Source of the DNA: Chlorobiaceae bacterium | GTDB taxonomy: Bacteria > Bacteroidota > Chlorobiia > Chlorobiales > Chlorobiaceae | DNA: 59,715 bases | Assembly: GCA_013334435.1 (NCBI GenBank) | Contig: JAAXXP010000003.1 | Span: 1 to 59,715 of the forward strand | Direction: 5' to 3' | Position numbers and translations under genes: made by a program | The notes under the pieces: generated by a model | Databases searched by the model: none | What the model was told of the DNA's origin: nothing | Seen by the model: only the letters and a program-made list of their open reading frames with translations | Shown: one piece after another, positions 31,123 through 42,559 of the stretch | Layout: every line of letters starts with the position of its first letter | Numbering within the stretch: position 1 is the first letter of the stretch

Positions 31123-32544
31123 ATGGCAACGAATCTCGCAGTCAAGTACAGCAATCCCGGTCCGCGTTATACAAGCTATCCGACCATTCCTTCCTGGAGC
31201 AGCGACGGCGTTACCCAGGAGCAGTGGAAGGATGCCATGGTGAAAGGTTTCAACGACAGCAACGAGACCACCGGCATCAGCATGTACATTCACATTCCCT
31301 ACTGCGAGAACTACTGCTATTTCTGCGGCTGCAACGCGCACCGCACCCAGGACCACTCCTTCGAGGAACCCTATCTCGAAGCGCTTCTGAAAGAGTGGCA
31401 GATGTACCTCGACGTATTTCCCGGCACCCTGAACGTCAAGGAGCTGCATATCGGCGGCGGAACCCCGACCTTTTTCAGCCCGGAAAACCTCACCCGTCTT
31501 GTCGAGAATCTTTTCAGTACCGTCAACCGGATGGACAATTACATGTTCAGTTTCGAGACCAATCCCCGCTCCACCTCCAGGGAGCACCTCGAAGCGCTCT
31601 ACAGTGTCGGTTTCCGCAGAATGAGCTTCGGTATCCAGGATTTCGATCCCGTGGTGCAGCAGGAGATCAACCGTCCCCAGTCCTTCGAGCTGGTCAGGGA
31701 GAAGGTGGACCTTGCCCGCCAGATCGGGTTTACCTCGGTGAACTTCGATCTCGTCTACGGCCTGCCGAAGCAGACGCTTGCGACCATCACCGACACCGTC
31801 GACAAGGTCATGCAGCTCCGGCCCGACCGCCTTGCCTTTTACGCCTACGGTCACAACCCCCACATGTATGAAGGGCAGCGCAAGTTCAGGGAAGAGGACC
31901 TTCCTGTCGGCGACGTCAAGCAGGAGCTTTACGACAAGGGTCGCGCCATGCTCGAATCCATCGGCTACCATGAAATCGGCATGGACCATTTCGCGCTTGA
32001 GGGCGATTCGCTCTATCTGGCGGCCAAAGAGGGCACCCTGCACCGGAACTTCATGGGCTATACCGAAAACACCACGCAGATGATGATCGCCCTCGGCGCA
32101 TCCTCCATCAGCGACACCTGGTACGCCTTCGCGCAGAACGAGCGCGGCGACCAGAAGTACATCGAGGAGATCAACAAGGGCCGCTTCCCGATTCTGCGCG
32201 GCCATCTGCTTACCGACGAAGATCTTGTGCTCCGCCGCCACATTCTCAACCTCATGTGCCGTCATGAGACTTCGTGGGAAGATCCGAAAATGTACACCGA
32301 AGAACTCGACATCGCGCGCTACCGGCTCGAGGACATGGAGAACGACGGCATGGTGGTGCTTCTGGAAAACGGCGTGCGGGTGACCGACATCGGCATTCCC
32401 TTCCTCCGGAACATCTGCATGGCTTTCGACGCCCGTCTCTGGCGTTCCGACAGCCTGTCGAAGGCATACAACGTATCGAGGGATATCCAGAAAGAGTATA
32501 TCGAACGAGCCCGTCAGGCCAAGGCCGGGCAGCAGGTCGGCTGA
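31123..32544 (+). CDS. hemN: Oxygen-independent coproporphyrinogen III oxidase
   Basis: [18 protein letters not shown], radical [24 protein letters not shown]. Confidence 0.95.
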   Translation: MATNLAVKYSNPGPRYTSYPTIPSWSSDGVTQEQWKDAMVKGFNDSNETTGISMYIHIPYCENYCYFCGCNAHRTQDHSFEEPYLEALLKEWQMYLDVFPGTLNVKELHIGGGTPTFFSPENLTRLVENLFSTVNRMDNYMFSFETNPRSTSREHLEALYSVGFRRMSFGIQDFDPVVQQEINRPQSFELVREKVDLARQIGFTSVNFDLVYGLPKQTLATITDTVDKVMQLRPDRLAFYAYGHNPHMYEGQRKFREEDLPVGDVKQELYDKGRAMLESIGYHEIGMDHFALEGDSLYLAAKEGTLHRNFMGYTENTTQMMIALGASSISDTWYAFAQNERGDQKYIEEINKGRFPILRGHLLTDEDLVLRRHILNLMCRHETSWEDPKMYTEELDIARYRLEDMENDGMVVLLENGVRVTDIGIPFLRNICMAFDARLWRSDSLSKAYNVSRDIQKEYIERARQAKAGQQVG

Positions 32545-32564
32545 CAGCTGAAATGCAGAAAAAG

Positions 32565-32595
32565 AAAAAAGGGTGATGGCAGTCACCCTTTTTTT
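32565..32595 (+). terminator. Rho-independent terminator after hemN
   Basis: aaaaaGGGTGA-tggcag-TCACCCttttttt. Confidence 0.85.
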
Positions 32596-32619
32596 ATGTC
32601 CCCATCATCAGGTACAGGT

Positions 32620-33753
32620 ATGAAAAAAACAGTCAGAATAGGTTTTCTCGGCAGCGGATGGGCGCAGGTTGCCCAGGCTCCGGCTTTTTCGCTGCTCGAA
32701 GATGTCGAGCTTGCCGCCGTGGCAAGCCCGACCGAAACGCGCCGCCGCAAGTTCATGGACCGTTTCGGCATTCCCGAAGGGTATGCCGACTGGCGTGACC
32801 TGCTCGATCTCGATCTCGACCTGGTCTGCGTGACCACCCCCCCGTTTATGCATGCCCCGATGGTTACGGCGCTGCTTGAGTGCGGTAAAAGCGTCCTGTG
32901 CGAGAAACCCTTCGCACTTACGATGCAGGAGGCTACCGCCATGCATTTTACCGCGCTCCGTTCTCCGGGTCTTGCCCTGATCGACCATCAGCTGCGGCTG
33001 CATCCGGCCGTACGGTGCATGAAGCAGATGATCGACAGCGGAGAGATCGGCAAGGTGTATGAAGTCCGCGCCGTCGTCAACCTTGCCACCCGCAACCAGC
33101 CGGAACAGCGCCATTCGTGGTGGAGCGACGCAGCGAGAGGGGGCGGGGCGCTCGGCGCGATAGGTTCGCATCTCATCGATCTGAACCGCCATCTTGTCGG
33201 AGAGATATCGGAGGTCTGCTGCAATCTCGCAACCTCGATTCCGCAGCGTCCCGATGAAGAGGGCAAGCCCAAAGCGGTCACCTCCGACGACAGCTTTGCC
33301 ATGTTCATGAAATTCGGTCCCTCGTCGATAGCGCTCAATTCCCCTTCACTCATGCACGTCACGACGGTCGGTTCCTATACCTGGTTATCCTTCGAGGTGG
33401 TCGGCAGCATGAAGACCATCCGGCTCGACGGTGCAGGAAAGCTCTGGGAGATCGCCAACGGCGAGGCAAAGGGGGGGCGCAGTCTTATCGATGCGCCGCG
33501 CTGGAAGCAGATCGAGCCGATGCTTCCGTGGGACGAACTGGTGCTTCAGGAACGCATAAGGCTTTCATCGCTTGCCATGCATGGCGTTTTTGCCGTGGGT
33601 TTCGCATTTCTTGCAAACAGGATCGTCAGGGCGCTGCGCAACGGCGAACAGAAGCTGTACGATGCCGCCGGTTTTGCCGATGGCGTGATGACCCAGAAAA
33701 TTCTTCACGCCGCCGCCGAATCGAACCGGCAGCGGCAGTGGATAAAAGTATAG
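32620..33753 (+). CDS. Gfo/Idh/MocA family oxidoreductase
   Basis: [38 protein letters not shown]. Confidence 0.92.
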   Translation: MKKTVRIGFLGSGWAQVAQAPAFSLLEDVELAAVASPTETRRRKFMDRFGIPEGYADWRDLLDLDLDLVCVTTPPFMHAPMVTALLECGKSVLCEKPFALTMQEATAMHFTALRSPGLALIDHQLRLHPAVRCMKQMIDSGEIGKVYEVRAVVNLATRNQPEQRHSWWSDAARGGGALGAIGSHLIDLNRHLVGEISEVCCNLATSIPQRPDEEGKPKAVTSDDSFAMFMKFGPSSIALNSPSLMHVTTVGSYTWLSFEVVGSMKTIRLDGAGKLWEIANGEAKGGRSLIDAPRWKQIEPMLPWDELVLQERIRLSSLAMHGVFAVGFAFLANRIVRALRNGEQKLYDAAGFADGVMTQKILHAAAESNRQRQWIKV

Positions 33754-33759
33754 ACGCCT

Positions 33760-34077
33760 ATGGACTGGATGCTGCTTGCTGCTGCCGGATGCCTTGAATG
33801 TGTGTGGGCTGTCGGACTGAAATATACCGAAGGGTTTTCCCGCCCGTTGCCGTCGCTGCTTACGCTCGGGGCGATGATCTGCAGTTTCTGGCTGCTCTCG
33901 ATCTCCATGAAAACCATACCGGTCGGAACCGCCTATGCGGTCTGGACCGGTATCGGGGCAGCCGGAGTTGCCGTTGCCGGAATCCTGCTTTTCGACGAAC
34001 CCCGCGATACGCTGCGCATTCTGTGTCTTTTGCTCATCGTTGCCGGCGTTGCCGGATTGAGAATTTTTTCCCGGTAA
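33760..34077 (+). CDS. SMR-family exporter (SugE/Gdx-like)
   Basis: MDWMLLAAAGCLECVWAVGLKYTEGFSRPLPSL...MKTIPVGTAYAVWTGIGAAGVAVAGILLFDEP. Confidence 0.9.
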   Translation: MDWMLLAAAGCLECVWAVGLKYTEGFSRPLPSLLTLGAMICSFWLLSISMKTIPVGTAYAVWTGIGAAGVAVAGILLFDEPRDTLRILCLLLIVAGVAGLRIFSR

Positions 34078-34357
34078 AGTTTTTCGTCCCGGCCGGCAAC
34101 TGTGGATTTTTTTATAAGCGATCCGGCTAATTTTAATACATTGATTCAAGCGCTTTCTTGCGCAACCCCAAAGCCCCCGATCAGTTACATCGATATGTCA
34201 GCAGGATGATTGTTTTCGGACAATCGGATGCCTGCCGCTTTTTTCCTGTTGCGTGTGGCCCTCTTGCCCAGGTGATGTTTTTTGTTGAAAAAAGCTTGAT
34301 GAAGATTGTTTTTGTGCCGCAATAACCAGTACAAAAAAGTTCAGAAAGGTTTTTCTG

Positions 34358-37300
34358 ATGAAGCAATACTTTTCCGGCCGTCCTGTCGCCGTTATTCTTC
34401 TGCTCGGAGGCCTGATCTTTTCAGGTTGGTCGATCTATCTGTCGGACCGTCAGCTGCGTTCCGAACTGCTCACGGAAATGGAAACGGCATCGCAGAGCAT
34501 CAGCCATATTCGGATCGGTGCGTTAAGCGCAAGTGCGGCAGATGTTGATAATCCGGATTACCAGGAACTGAAAAACAGGCTTCTGCTTGTATGCAGGCTG
34601 AAAGAAAAATGCCGGTTCGTCTATCTTATCGGCCTGAAACCGAACGGCAACGTTTTCTTTTATGCGGATTCGGAACCGCCCGGTTCATCCGAGATGTCCC
34701 CCCCCGGTCAGTTATATCATGAAGCATCCTCCCTGCTGCAACATGTTTTTGCCGAAGGAAAGGCCGCTGTCGAGGGCCCTGCACCCGATCGATGGGGCGT
34801 ATGGGTAAGCGGGTTTCTGCCGATCGTCGACAAGGAGCGAGGAAAGGTCGTCGCGGTACTGGGTATGGATATCGACGCTGCCGACTGGGCGTGGGAGATC
34901 GCGTCCCGCTCTGCACTGGCCATCGGCAGCATGATCGTCATATCGATTGTTATCACAAGTGTTTTTCTTTCATCGCATCGTTATGCCCGGAGCATAACGA
35001 GTCCTGTTCTCGGCAGGCTTCTGCCTTTTCTTGTTCTGGTTCTCGTCGTTTTCGTATCGGTGTTCGCCTCGCTGCTCTGGTTTTTTCAGGAGAGGCGCTT
35101 GCAGGAGATGGTTCACCAGACGGACACCGAAGTGCTGAATGAGTTCAGGAATGCCCTGCTTGTTCAGTCCGAAGATCTTGAAATAGCCATGAACATGATC
35201 AGGATCGATACGACCGTTGCCGATGCGATCGTCAGCCGCGACATGATGCTTCTTTCCCGCAAATACCGGACGCTTTCCGATTATATGCGCAGGAAGCACG
35301 GCGTTTCCTATTTCTGTTTTTCCGACTCTTCCCGAAGATGCCTGATGCGTTTTGACAATCCGGGCAGGAGGGGCGTGCTCAATAACCGGTTTACCATTCT
35401 TGAAGCACAGAAAACGGGCAACATGATCACCGGACTCGAACTCAATGCCGAGGGGATGATGACGTTGCGCGTCGTACAGCCGGTCTTGCAGCGCGGCAGT
35501 ATCGTCGGGTATATCGATTTCGCCAAAGAGATCGAGGCGGTCGTAGGCAAGGCGCATTACCCCCGGGGGCTCGCCGTAGCTTTTTTTCTTGACAAGCGCC
35601 TTGTCGAGAGAGCATCATGGGAAGCCGGGATGCGGCGCTACGGAAGAGATGCCGATTGGGAGCGTTTTGCCGACAGGGTTCTCACCTATACGACGCTGTC
35701 GGATTTTCCCGGAGTTTTTGACGCCGCCCTTTCAGGCCGAAACGTCCGGAAGCAGGTTCATTCAGGCGAAATCGGGTGGAATGGAAAACCATGGATGGTC
35801 AGGGCGCTTCCTCTTGACGATGTGTCGGGAAAAACGATCGGCGCCATGCTTGTCCTCCAGGACGTTTCGGCACATAAAACCGCTTTTTTCCGGATGCTCT
35901 CCCTCTCCGGCATTTCCCTTGTGGTTATTCTGACCCTGCTTTTCGGTCTCCTCTATATTGTGCTCAAACGGATCGACAGGGGGGTCATCAACCGTGAACG
36001 TGAACTGTTCGAAAGCAGGGAGCGGTATATGCTTGCCGTAAAAGGAAGCAACGACGGCATATGGGACTGGGATATCAGACGAGGTACGCTTTTTCTTTCT
36101 ACGAATTTCATAAGCATGACCGGTTACGACGATGCGGCCTTTACCGGCATGTACGAGTCGTTTGAGGAGAAACTCCATGTCGAGGACAAGCCTGTTTACC
36201 GGGAGCATCTTGAGCGCTATCTCAAGGGAGGGATGCCGGTATTCAGCGTCGAGTTTCGTTTTCTCCGGCCAGACGGCTCCTTTCTGTGGCTGTTGGGCAG
36301 GGGTGAAGCTCTCCGTGACGAAATGAACCGTCCCTGCAGGATGGCCGGTTCGTTCAGCGATATCACCAAAAGAAAAAAAACCGAGGAAGAGCTCCGTCAC
36401 CGGTCGGCATTTCAGCTGTTACTGATGGAGCTTGCCATCGGTTTCGTCAACAAGCCGCTTGTCGAGCTTGACCTTTCCATCAACAAGGCTCTTGCGCTTG
36501 TCGGAGAGTTTCTCCGGGTGGACAGGGCCTATCTTTTCAGGTATGATTTTGAAAAAGGCACCATGAGCAATACGCATGAGTGGTGCTCGGAAGGTACCTG
36601 CCCGGAACTGAACCATCTTCATGAGCTGCCGAATGCAAGCATTCCCGAACTGGTTGCAACGCATCTTAAAGGGCGTATCGTCCATATTCCGGATGTCCAG
36701 GCGCTTCCGGAAGAGGACCTCCTGAAATCTCATCTCGCATCGCAGAATATCAGGTCCATGATTTCGCTTCCTCTCGTTTACGGGGAGCGGTGTTTCGGTT
36801 TTACGGGATTCGATGCCGTGAAGGGGAAGATGGTTTGGGGAGAGGAGGAGATCTCTCTTTTACGCTTGTTGACCGAACTGTTCACGAATGCGGAGCTCCG
36901 CTTCCGTCATGAAACGGCCCTCATGGACGCCCGTCATGCAGCTGAGGCGGCTAACCAGGCCAAAAGCGAGTTTCTTGCCAATATGAGTCATGAAATACGT
37001 ACTCCGATGAACGGCGTGCTCGGCATGACCAGATTGCTGCTCAACACGCCCTTGAGCGAGGAGCAGCGGAATTATGCCGAAACGGTACGGGCGAGCGGAG
37101 ACGCGCTGTTGACGGTCATCAACGACATTCTCGATTTTTCGAAGATAGAAGCGGGGAAAATCGAATTCGAGGAAATTGTTTTCAACCTTCGCACCCTGCT
37201 CGAAGACATCGCTTCGATCATGGCTGTCAAGGCTGAAGATCAGGGTCTTGAATTTATCTGTGTGGCGCTTCCGGACGTGCCGGTGCATGTCAAAGGTGAT

Positions 37301-38539
37301 CCCGACAGAATCCGTCAGATTCTGACCAATCTGGTGGGCAACGCCATCAAGTTCACGCATGAAGGGGAGGTTGCCGTTTATGTGACGCTGCAGAGCGAAA
37401 CGGAGGGGGACGCCCTGCTGCGTTTTTCGGTAAAGGACACCGGTATAGGAGTTTCTCCGGACAAGCTCGACAAACTCTTCAGAAGTTTCACCCAGGTTGA
37501 CGCATCCACGACCCGGAAATACGGCGGGACAGGTCTGGGGCTTGCGATCAGCCGTCAGCTTGTCGAACTTATGGGCGGAAAGATAGGCGTCAACAGCGAA
37601 GCGGGCGGCGGTTCGGAATTCTGGTTCACCCTTCCGCTGAAGAAAAACGTTTTTTCGGCTGAGGATGTCTCCTCTATCCAGTGCACGATTTCAGGCACCC
37701 GCATCCTTGTCGTCGATGACAGTGATGCGAATCGCAGGATGCTGAGCCTGTTGCTTTCATCCTGGGGGATCAGGGTATCCGATGTCGCTTCGGCAGCGGA
37801 GGCTCTTGACGTGCTTGAAAACGCCGTCGCCGGAAATGACCCTTTCAGGGTGGCGCTCATTGACAGGGCGATGCCCGAAACTGACGGATTCATGCTGGCA
37901 GGCTCAATCACCGGCGACCCCCGGTTTGGCGATACCGCCCTTTTTCTGATGGAGCCACTGGGGAGCCGCACCGAAGGCGGCGACCTGCAAAAGGCGGGAT
38001 TTTCCGCATCAGTGGCCAAACCGATACGGCAGTCGGAGCTGTTCAACGCCGTTGCCGAAGTGCTGTTTACGGGCGAGAGAATTTCGGGACTCATAACGTC
38101 TCCGAAAAACGCCCGTTCGGGCGAAGCCAGACCTTTTCCTGAAGCCGGACCGTCGATGGCGGATAACGCAGCGGTACGGATTCTGCTCGCAGAGGACAGC
38201 AGGGTCAACCAGATGGTTATGATGGGCATTCTCGGCAAACTCGGCTACACCGTCGATGTGGTATCGAACGGACTTGAGGCTCTGGAGCGGCTTCGTACGG
38301 CAACCTACAATCTTGTCATCATGGATGTCCAGATGCCGGAAATGGACGGTATGGAGGCAACAAGGGTGATCAGGGATCATGCCTCGGATGTCGCCGATCA
38401 TGCCATTCCGGTTATAGCCCTCACGGCTCACGCCATGCGGGGCGACCGTGAACTCTGCCTTCAGTCGGGCATGAACGATTACATCACCAAGCCGGTCGAT
38501 CCGCATGCCATGGCGGAAACAATAAAAAAATGGATATAA
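34358..38539 (+). CDS. Large membrane hybrid sensor histidine kinase (two sensor segments, PAS, GAF, HisKA, HATPase, two REC domains)
   Basis: NMSHEIRTPMNGVLGM, GNAIKFTHEG, KDTGIGVSPDK, GGTGLGLAISRQL, ILVVDDSDANR, ILLAEDSRVNQ...IMDVQMPEMDG. Confidence 0.95.
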   Translation: MKQYFSGRPVAVILLLGGLIFSGWSIYLSDRQLRSELLTEMETASQSISHIRIGALSASAADVDNPDYQELKNRLLLVCRLKEKCRFVYLIGLKPNGNVFFYADSEPPGSSEMSPPGQLYHEASSLLQHVFAEGKAAVEGPAPDRWGVWVSGFLPIVDKERGKVVAVLGMDIDAADWAWEIASRSALAIGSMIVISIVITSVFLSSHRYARSITSPVLGRLLPFLVLVLVVFVSVFASLLWFFQERRLQEMVHQTDTEVLNEFRNALLVQSEDLEIAMNMIRIDTTVADAIVSRDMMLLSRKYRTLSDYMRRKHGVSYFCFSDSSRRCLMRFDNPGRRGVLNNRFTILEAQKTGNMITGLELNAEGMMTLRVVQPVLQRGSIVGYIDFAKEIEAVVGKAHYPRGLAVAFFLDKRLVERASWEAGMRRYGRDADWERFADRVLTYTTLSDFPGVFDAALSGRNVRKQVHSGEIGWNGKPWMVRALPLDDVSGKTIGAMLVLQDVSAHKTAFFRMLSLSGISLVVILTLLFGLLYIVLKRIDRGVINRERELFESRERYMLAVKGSNDGIWDWDIRRGTLFLSTNFISMTGYDDAAFTGMYESFEEKLHVEDKPVYREHLERYLKGGMPVFSVEFRFLRPDGSFLWLLGRGEALRDEMNRPCRMAGSFSDITKRKKTEEELRHRSAFQLLLMELAIGFVNKPLVELDLSINKALALVGEFLRVDRAYLFRYDFEKGTMSNTHEWCSEGTCPELNHLHELPNASIPELVATHLKGRIVHIPDVQALPEEDLLKSHLASQNIRSMISLPLVYGERCFGFTGFDAVKGKMVWGEEEISLLRLLTELFTNAELRFRHETALMDARHAAEAANQAKSEFLANMSHEIRTPMNGVLGMTRLLLNTPLSEEQRNYAETVRASGDALLTVINDILDFSKIEAGKIEFEEIVFNLRTLLEDIASIMAVKAEDQGLEFICVALPDVPVHVKGDPDRIRQILTNLVGNAIKFTHEGEVAVYVTLQSETEGDALLRFSVKDTGIGVSPDKLDKLFRSFTQVDASTTRKYGGTGLGLAISRQLVELMGGKIGVNSEAGGGSEFWFTLPLKKNVFSAEDVSSIQCTISGTRILVVDDSDANRRMLSLLLSSWGIRVSDVASAAEALDVLENAVAGNDPFRVALIDRAMPETDGFMLAGSITGDPRFGDTALFLMEPLGSRTEGGDLQKAGFSASVAKPIRQSELFNAVAEVLFTGERISGLITSPKNARSGEARPFPEAGPSMADNAAVRILLAEDSRVNQMVMMGILGKLGYTVDVVSNGLEALERLRTATYNLVIMDVQMPEMDGMEATRVIRDHASDVADHAIPVIALTAHAMRGDRELCLQSGMNDYITKPVDPHAMAETIKKWI

Positions 38540-38559
38540 GCGTTTCCTGAGCGTCGCTC

Positions 38560-40512
38560 CTACGAAGCCGCTTTTTCCCATTCGGCAAAGAGCCTGTCGA
38601 GTTCGCTTCCGAGGGAGTGGTACTCGTCAAGGGTTTTTTTCGTTTCCTCCGGTGACTTTCTGTAAAACTCTTCGGAGGCCATGACGCTCTCCATGACCTC
38701 TTTCTTCTGTTCGAGCGCCTGAATGCTTTTTTCGATCGACTCGATCTTCCGGTGGTTCTTTTTTGCCGGTGGAGCGGGTTTGGCCTTCGGGATCTCCCGG
38801 CTTTTTGCTGCCGCCGCCTGTGTTTTCAGACGTGCATTCTCCCTCAGGCGCTCCTCTTCAAGGGCTTTTTCGGCCTTTTCCAGGTATTCGGCGTAGGTTC
38901 CGTGGTAGAGCTGCAATCCGCCGTTCTTTATTTCGATCACCTTGTTGACCAGACTGTCGAGGAAGTACCGGTCGTGGCTGACCAGAAGAAGCGTGCCGTC
39001 ATAGTTTTCAAGCGCATCGATCAGCATCTCCTTTGAGCGCATGTCGAGATGGTTGGTGGGCTCGTCCATGATCAGGAGGTTCGACGCCTGAAGCAGGATG
39101 CGGGCCAGGGCGACGCGCGATTTTTCACCTCCCGACAGCACCCCGATTTTTTTTTCGATATCCGGGCCGCTGAAGAGAAAGCAGCCGAGGATATCCCGTA
39201 TTTTTTTCTGGGCCTCCGACGTCGGGGCTGCGTCGAGCATCTCCTTGTAAACGGTTTTGTCCGGATCGAGGTTTTCGGTCTGGTGCTGGGCGAAATAGTT
39301 CAGGCTGACGTTGTGTCCGGTCGAAAGCTTCCCTTCGAAATCGATCTCTCCGGCCAGTATTTTGCAGAAGGTGGTTTTTCCCGCACCGTTCGAGCCCACT
39401 ATGGCGATCCGGTCACCTCGCAGTACCTCGAGATCGATATTGCATAGCACCTCCTTGGGGGCGCCGTCCGGCAGCGTGTAGGTTTTGCCGATACCTTCGA
39501 GCCGCATGACCTCCCGGCCTGACGGATTGGCTTTCGGAAACCGGAAGGATATCTGCGAGAGATCCTCTTCCGGCGCCTGCAGCCCCTGCTCGAGTTTTTC
39601 AAGCTGGCGGAGCCGGCTCTGCGCCTGCCGTGCCTTGGTTGCCTTGTATCGGAACCGGTCGACGAACGCCTTCAGGTCGGCCATCTTTTTTTTGTCGTTT
39701 GCGTACCGGCTCATCATAAGCTCGTAGCGGGCGGCTTTTTCCTTCTCGTAATAGGAGTAGTTTCCCTTGTACTCCTCGATGCGCTGAAAGGCGATCTCAA
39801 GGGTTCTCGTCGTCAGCTTGTCGAGGAAAAACCGGTCGTGCGAGACGATGATGCAGCTGTGTTCATAGTTCTGCAGATAGTTTTCCAGCCAGCGAAGCGA
39901 GTCGATATCGAGATGGTTCGTCGGCTCGTCGAGCAGGAGCAGGGTAGGGTTCTGCAGGAGAAGGCGGGTGATGAGCAGTCGCATCTGCCACCCTCCGGAA
40001 AACGCCTTCACTTTCTTGTGGAAATCCGTTTCGCTGAAGCCGAGTCCCGAAAGCATCTTTTCTGCCTGGGCGCGCATGGTGTAGCCCCCGTGGTGCTCGA
40101 AATCGTGCATGGCATCGGTAAACCGTTCGATCAGACGGTGGTAGGCCTCGCCGGCATGATCCTGATCCGGCAGCGCAAGCTCATGTTCGAGTTTCGCTAT
40201 GGTTTCCGAAAGCTCGAACAGACGGATGTTGGCATGCATGGCGTACTGCAGGGCGGTTTTTTCCAGATCCCGGTCGAAGGATATCTCCTGGGGCAGGTAG
40301 CCGATGGTCGTATCCGCGGATTTCAGGAACTGCCCCCCGGTAACCATCGTGCTTTCGGATGACGAGCCGCTGATAAGTTTCAGGAGGGTTGACTTGCCGG
40401 TTCCGTTCATGCCGACCAGCGAAACGCGGTCGCGGTCGCCGATGCGGAATGATGAATCGCCGAGCAGCTCCTTGGTGCCGACGCTGAGGGAAAGATTTCG
40501 GGCTTCGAACAT
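38560..40512 (-). CDS. ABC-F family ATP-binding protein
   Basis: Two ATPase domains ([24 protein letters not shown]), two ABC signatures ([22 protein letters not shown]), [11 protein letters not shown] and [11 protein letters not shown]; no TM segments. Confidence 0.93.
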   Translation of the reverse strand: MFEARNLSLSVGTKELLGDSSFRIGDRDRVSLVGMNGTGKSTLLKLISGSSSESTMVTGGQFLKSADTTIGYLPQEISFDRDLEKTALQYAMHANIRLFELSETIAKLEHELALPDQDHAGEAYHRLIERFTDAMHDFEHHGGYTMRAQAEKMLSGLGFSETDFHKKVKAFSGGWQMRLLITRLLLQNPTLLLLDEPTNHLDIDSLRWLENYLQNYEHSCIIVSHDRFFLDKLTTRTLEIAFQRIEEYKGNYSYYEKEKAARYELMMSRYANDKKKMADLKAFVDRFRYKATKARQAQSRLRQLEKLEQGLQAPEEDLSQISFRFPKANPSGREVMRLEGIGKTYTLPDGAPKEVLCNIDLEVLRGDRIAIVGSNGAGKTTFCKILAGEIDFEGKLSTGHNVSLNYFAQHQTENLDPDKTVYKEMLDAAPTSEAQKKIRDILGCFLFSGPDIEKKIGVLSGGEKSRVALARILLQASNLLIMDEPTNHLDMRSKEMLIDALENYDGTLLLVSHDRYFLDSLVNKVIEIKNGGLQLYHGTYAEYLEKAEKALEEERLRENARLKTQAAAAKSREIPKAKPAPPAKKNHRKIESIEKSIQALEQKKEVMESVMASEEFYRKSPEETKKTLDEYHSLGSELDRLFAEWEKAAS

Positions 40513-40763
40513 ACAGGAAAAGGTCTGTTTTGCAGTCGTTATGCTTCACGCCGATGATCACCGGCATGATGGTGAAGATACGATATTTCATGCATCGGCC
40601 ATGCTTTTCGGGCAAGGGAGGAAAAAAGGCGGCCGTCGGGTGTTACGGATGCATGAACAGGAGAGGGGTTTTGAGGCCCATGTGGTTATATTCCTGACGT
40701 GGTTACCGTTATCGATTTTTTGCGTTTCCGTCAATGGCAAGCTTCTTCAGGGAAAGAGGACTC

Positions 40764-41126
40764 ATGAGGCCATCCGAACTGCTCGTTATCGTTGCCTACG
40801 GCTTGTTTTTAGCCGGTTCTGCCCGTTCTTTCAGAACCGGGGGAGATCTCTCTTCGCGACTGGTCATGACGGTTGCCGTGCTGCTCGACATGCTGGCCGC
40901 ACTTCTCCCTTCGATCGGTTTGCAGGCTCCGCTGCCGCTCTCTGAAGAACGCAAGCCGCTCATCGGCGCAGCGGTGCTGACCGGTATTTTTGTATGGGTG
41001 CTTTTCGGCACATGCCTTGCCGTTTTTTCGTCGAAGCGCCCGGGATGGTATCATGGACTTGTCCTTGTCATTGAAATCGTGTGGTTCATCGATGTGATGA
41101 TGTTCATGTACGGCGCCTGCATGTAG
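40764..41126 (+). CDS. Hypothetical membrane protein
   Basis: SD agagga before ATG; about four hydrophobic segments. Confidence 0.6.
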   Translation: MRPSELLVIVAYGLFLAGSARSFRTGGDLSSRLVMTVAVLLDMLAALLPSIGLQAPLPLSEERKPLIGAAVLTGIFVWVLFGTCLAVFSSKRPGWYHGLVLVIEIVWFIDVMMFMYGACM

Positions 41127-41229
41127 GGTTCGTCCCTTCGGTTTTTTTCCTGGAGGCAGGATTGTTTTTCGGGCGAGGGTACAGATGAGCGCAAGAATTT
41201 CAATAAGTTGCCGTCATACGAGTTGAAAA

Positions 41230-41252
41230 GCCTCCGGAGAGAACCGGGAGGC
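41230..41252 (+). promoter_or_regulatory. Stem-loop in the leader of the tolC-macAB operon
   Basis: gcctccgg-agagaa-cc(g)ggaggc ending 18 nt before the tolC ATG. Confidence 0.4.
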
Positions 41253-41269
41253 GAAATTACGGATTGTTT

Positions 41270-42559
41270 ATGAACAGAATCTTTCCTGTCGTCAGGGTCG
41301 GCATCATTTCACTGTTGACGCTGCTTTTTTCCCCTGTTCCGCGCTCGCTCCACGCCGCCGAGGTGCTGACCTGGCAGCAGTGCGTCGAAGAAACCAGAAA
41401 AGCTCATCCCGACCTCTATTCGGCTCTTGCTGCAATGCAGCAGGCGGAAGCCGACAGACGCATCACCAAAGGACAGCTTCTTCCCCAGCTCAGCGCCAGT
41501 TTGAATGCCGCCCAGAGCGGCACTTCCGAAAAAAACATCGGCTCCTCATCGGCACTTTCCTGGTCGCTGGGTGCAAAGCAGCTGCTCTATGACGGACGGA
41601 AAACCTCCAGGCAGGTCGCTGCCTACAAAGAGGCCGAAAAGGCAGCCGGACACAACTACAGTGCGGTCTCCGCCGATGTGCGTTTCGCCCTCCGCTCGGC
41701 CTTTACCGACCTGCTCAAAGCCCAGGATCTGGTTGGCCTTTCAAGGGAGATTGCCGAGCGCAGAAGAAAGAACGTCCGGCTCATAGCCCTGCGTTATCAG
41801 GCAGGCAGGGAGCATATCGGTTCGCTCCGCAAGGCCGAGGCTGATCTCGGCGAGTCGGAGTTCGAGGTTTCACGCGCCCAAAGAGGTCTCGTGCTTGCCC
41901 AGTCCCGACTCGCTTCGGCTCTCGGCCGCGATCAGCATAGCCCGATCAGGGTAAAGGGTTCGTTCACCACCGGCGATCTTTCCTCCGTAAAACCCAATCT
42001 TGCCCAGCTTGCCAGGAACACTCCTCTGGTACAGCAGCTCGAAGCGAAGAGAAAAGCAGCCCGTTACGATCTCGACGCCGCAAAAGGGGCGTTTTCTCCC
42101 GAACTCTATCTTACCTCCTCCATAGGCCGAAGTGCTTTTGATACCCTGCCTCCCGACGAGGTCGACTGGAACGCGGGTGTTGAATTTTCCCTGCCGATAT
42201 ATGGCGGCGGCACGGGCCGGGCAAAGGTCGCGAAGGCCATGGCGGTCGTCAGCCAGCAGAATGCCGAAGAGAAAAGCGGCTATCTCCAGGTGTTCGATAC
42301 ACTGGAGGAGAGCTGGAAGAGCTTTATGGATGCCCGGCAGTACGTTGCCGTGCAGCGGAAATTTCTCGATGCAGCCGTTGAACGAGCCTCGATAGCCAAT
42401 GCCCAGTATTCGAACGGTCTTATCTCGTTTGACGACTGGGTGATTATTGAAGACAATCTGGTAAGTGCAAAAAAACAGTTTCTCGATGCCGGCGCGGATC
42501 TTCTGACTGCCGAAGCCGGATGGATACAGGCAAAAGGAGGAGGACTCGATGATCAGTAG
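41270..42559 (+). CDS. TolC-family outer membrane efflux protein
   Basis: Signal peptide; TWQQCVEETRKAHPDLYSA; coiled-coil repeats. Confidence 0.9.
   Translation: MNRIFPVVRVGIISLLTLLFSPVPRSLHAAEVLTWQQCVEETRKAHPDLYSALAAMQQAEADRRITKGQLLPQLSASLNAAQSGTSEKNIGSSSALSWSLGAKQLLYDGRKTSRQVAAYKEAEKAAGHNYSAVSADVRFALRSAFTDLLKAQDLVGLSREIAERRRKNVRLIALRYQAGREHIGSLRKAEADLGESEFEVSRAQRGLVLAQSRLASALGRDQHSPIRVKGSFTTGDLSSVKPNLAQLARNTPLVQQLEAKRKAARYDLDAAKGAFSPELYLTSSIGRSAFDTLPPDEVDWNAGVEFSLPIYGGGTGRAKVAKAMAVVSQQNAEEKSGYLQVFDTLEESWKSFMDARQYVAVQRKFLDAAVERASIANAQYSNGLISFDDWVIIEDNLVSAKKQFLDAGADLLTAEAGWIQAKGGGLDDQ

Noticed and set aside
30994-32586. 530 aa ORF antisense to hemN
   Set aside because: Overlaps the clear HemN coding sequence; composition typical of a complementary-strand artefact.
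33700-33760. Guanidine riboswitch upstream of the SugE/Gdx-like exporter
   Set aside because: Only 6 bp separate it from the Gfo/Idh stop codon and no riboswitch-like structure is apparent.
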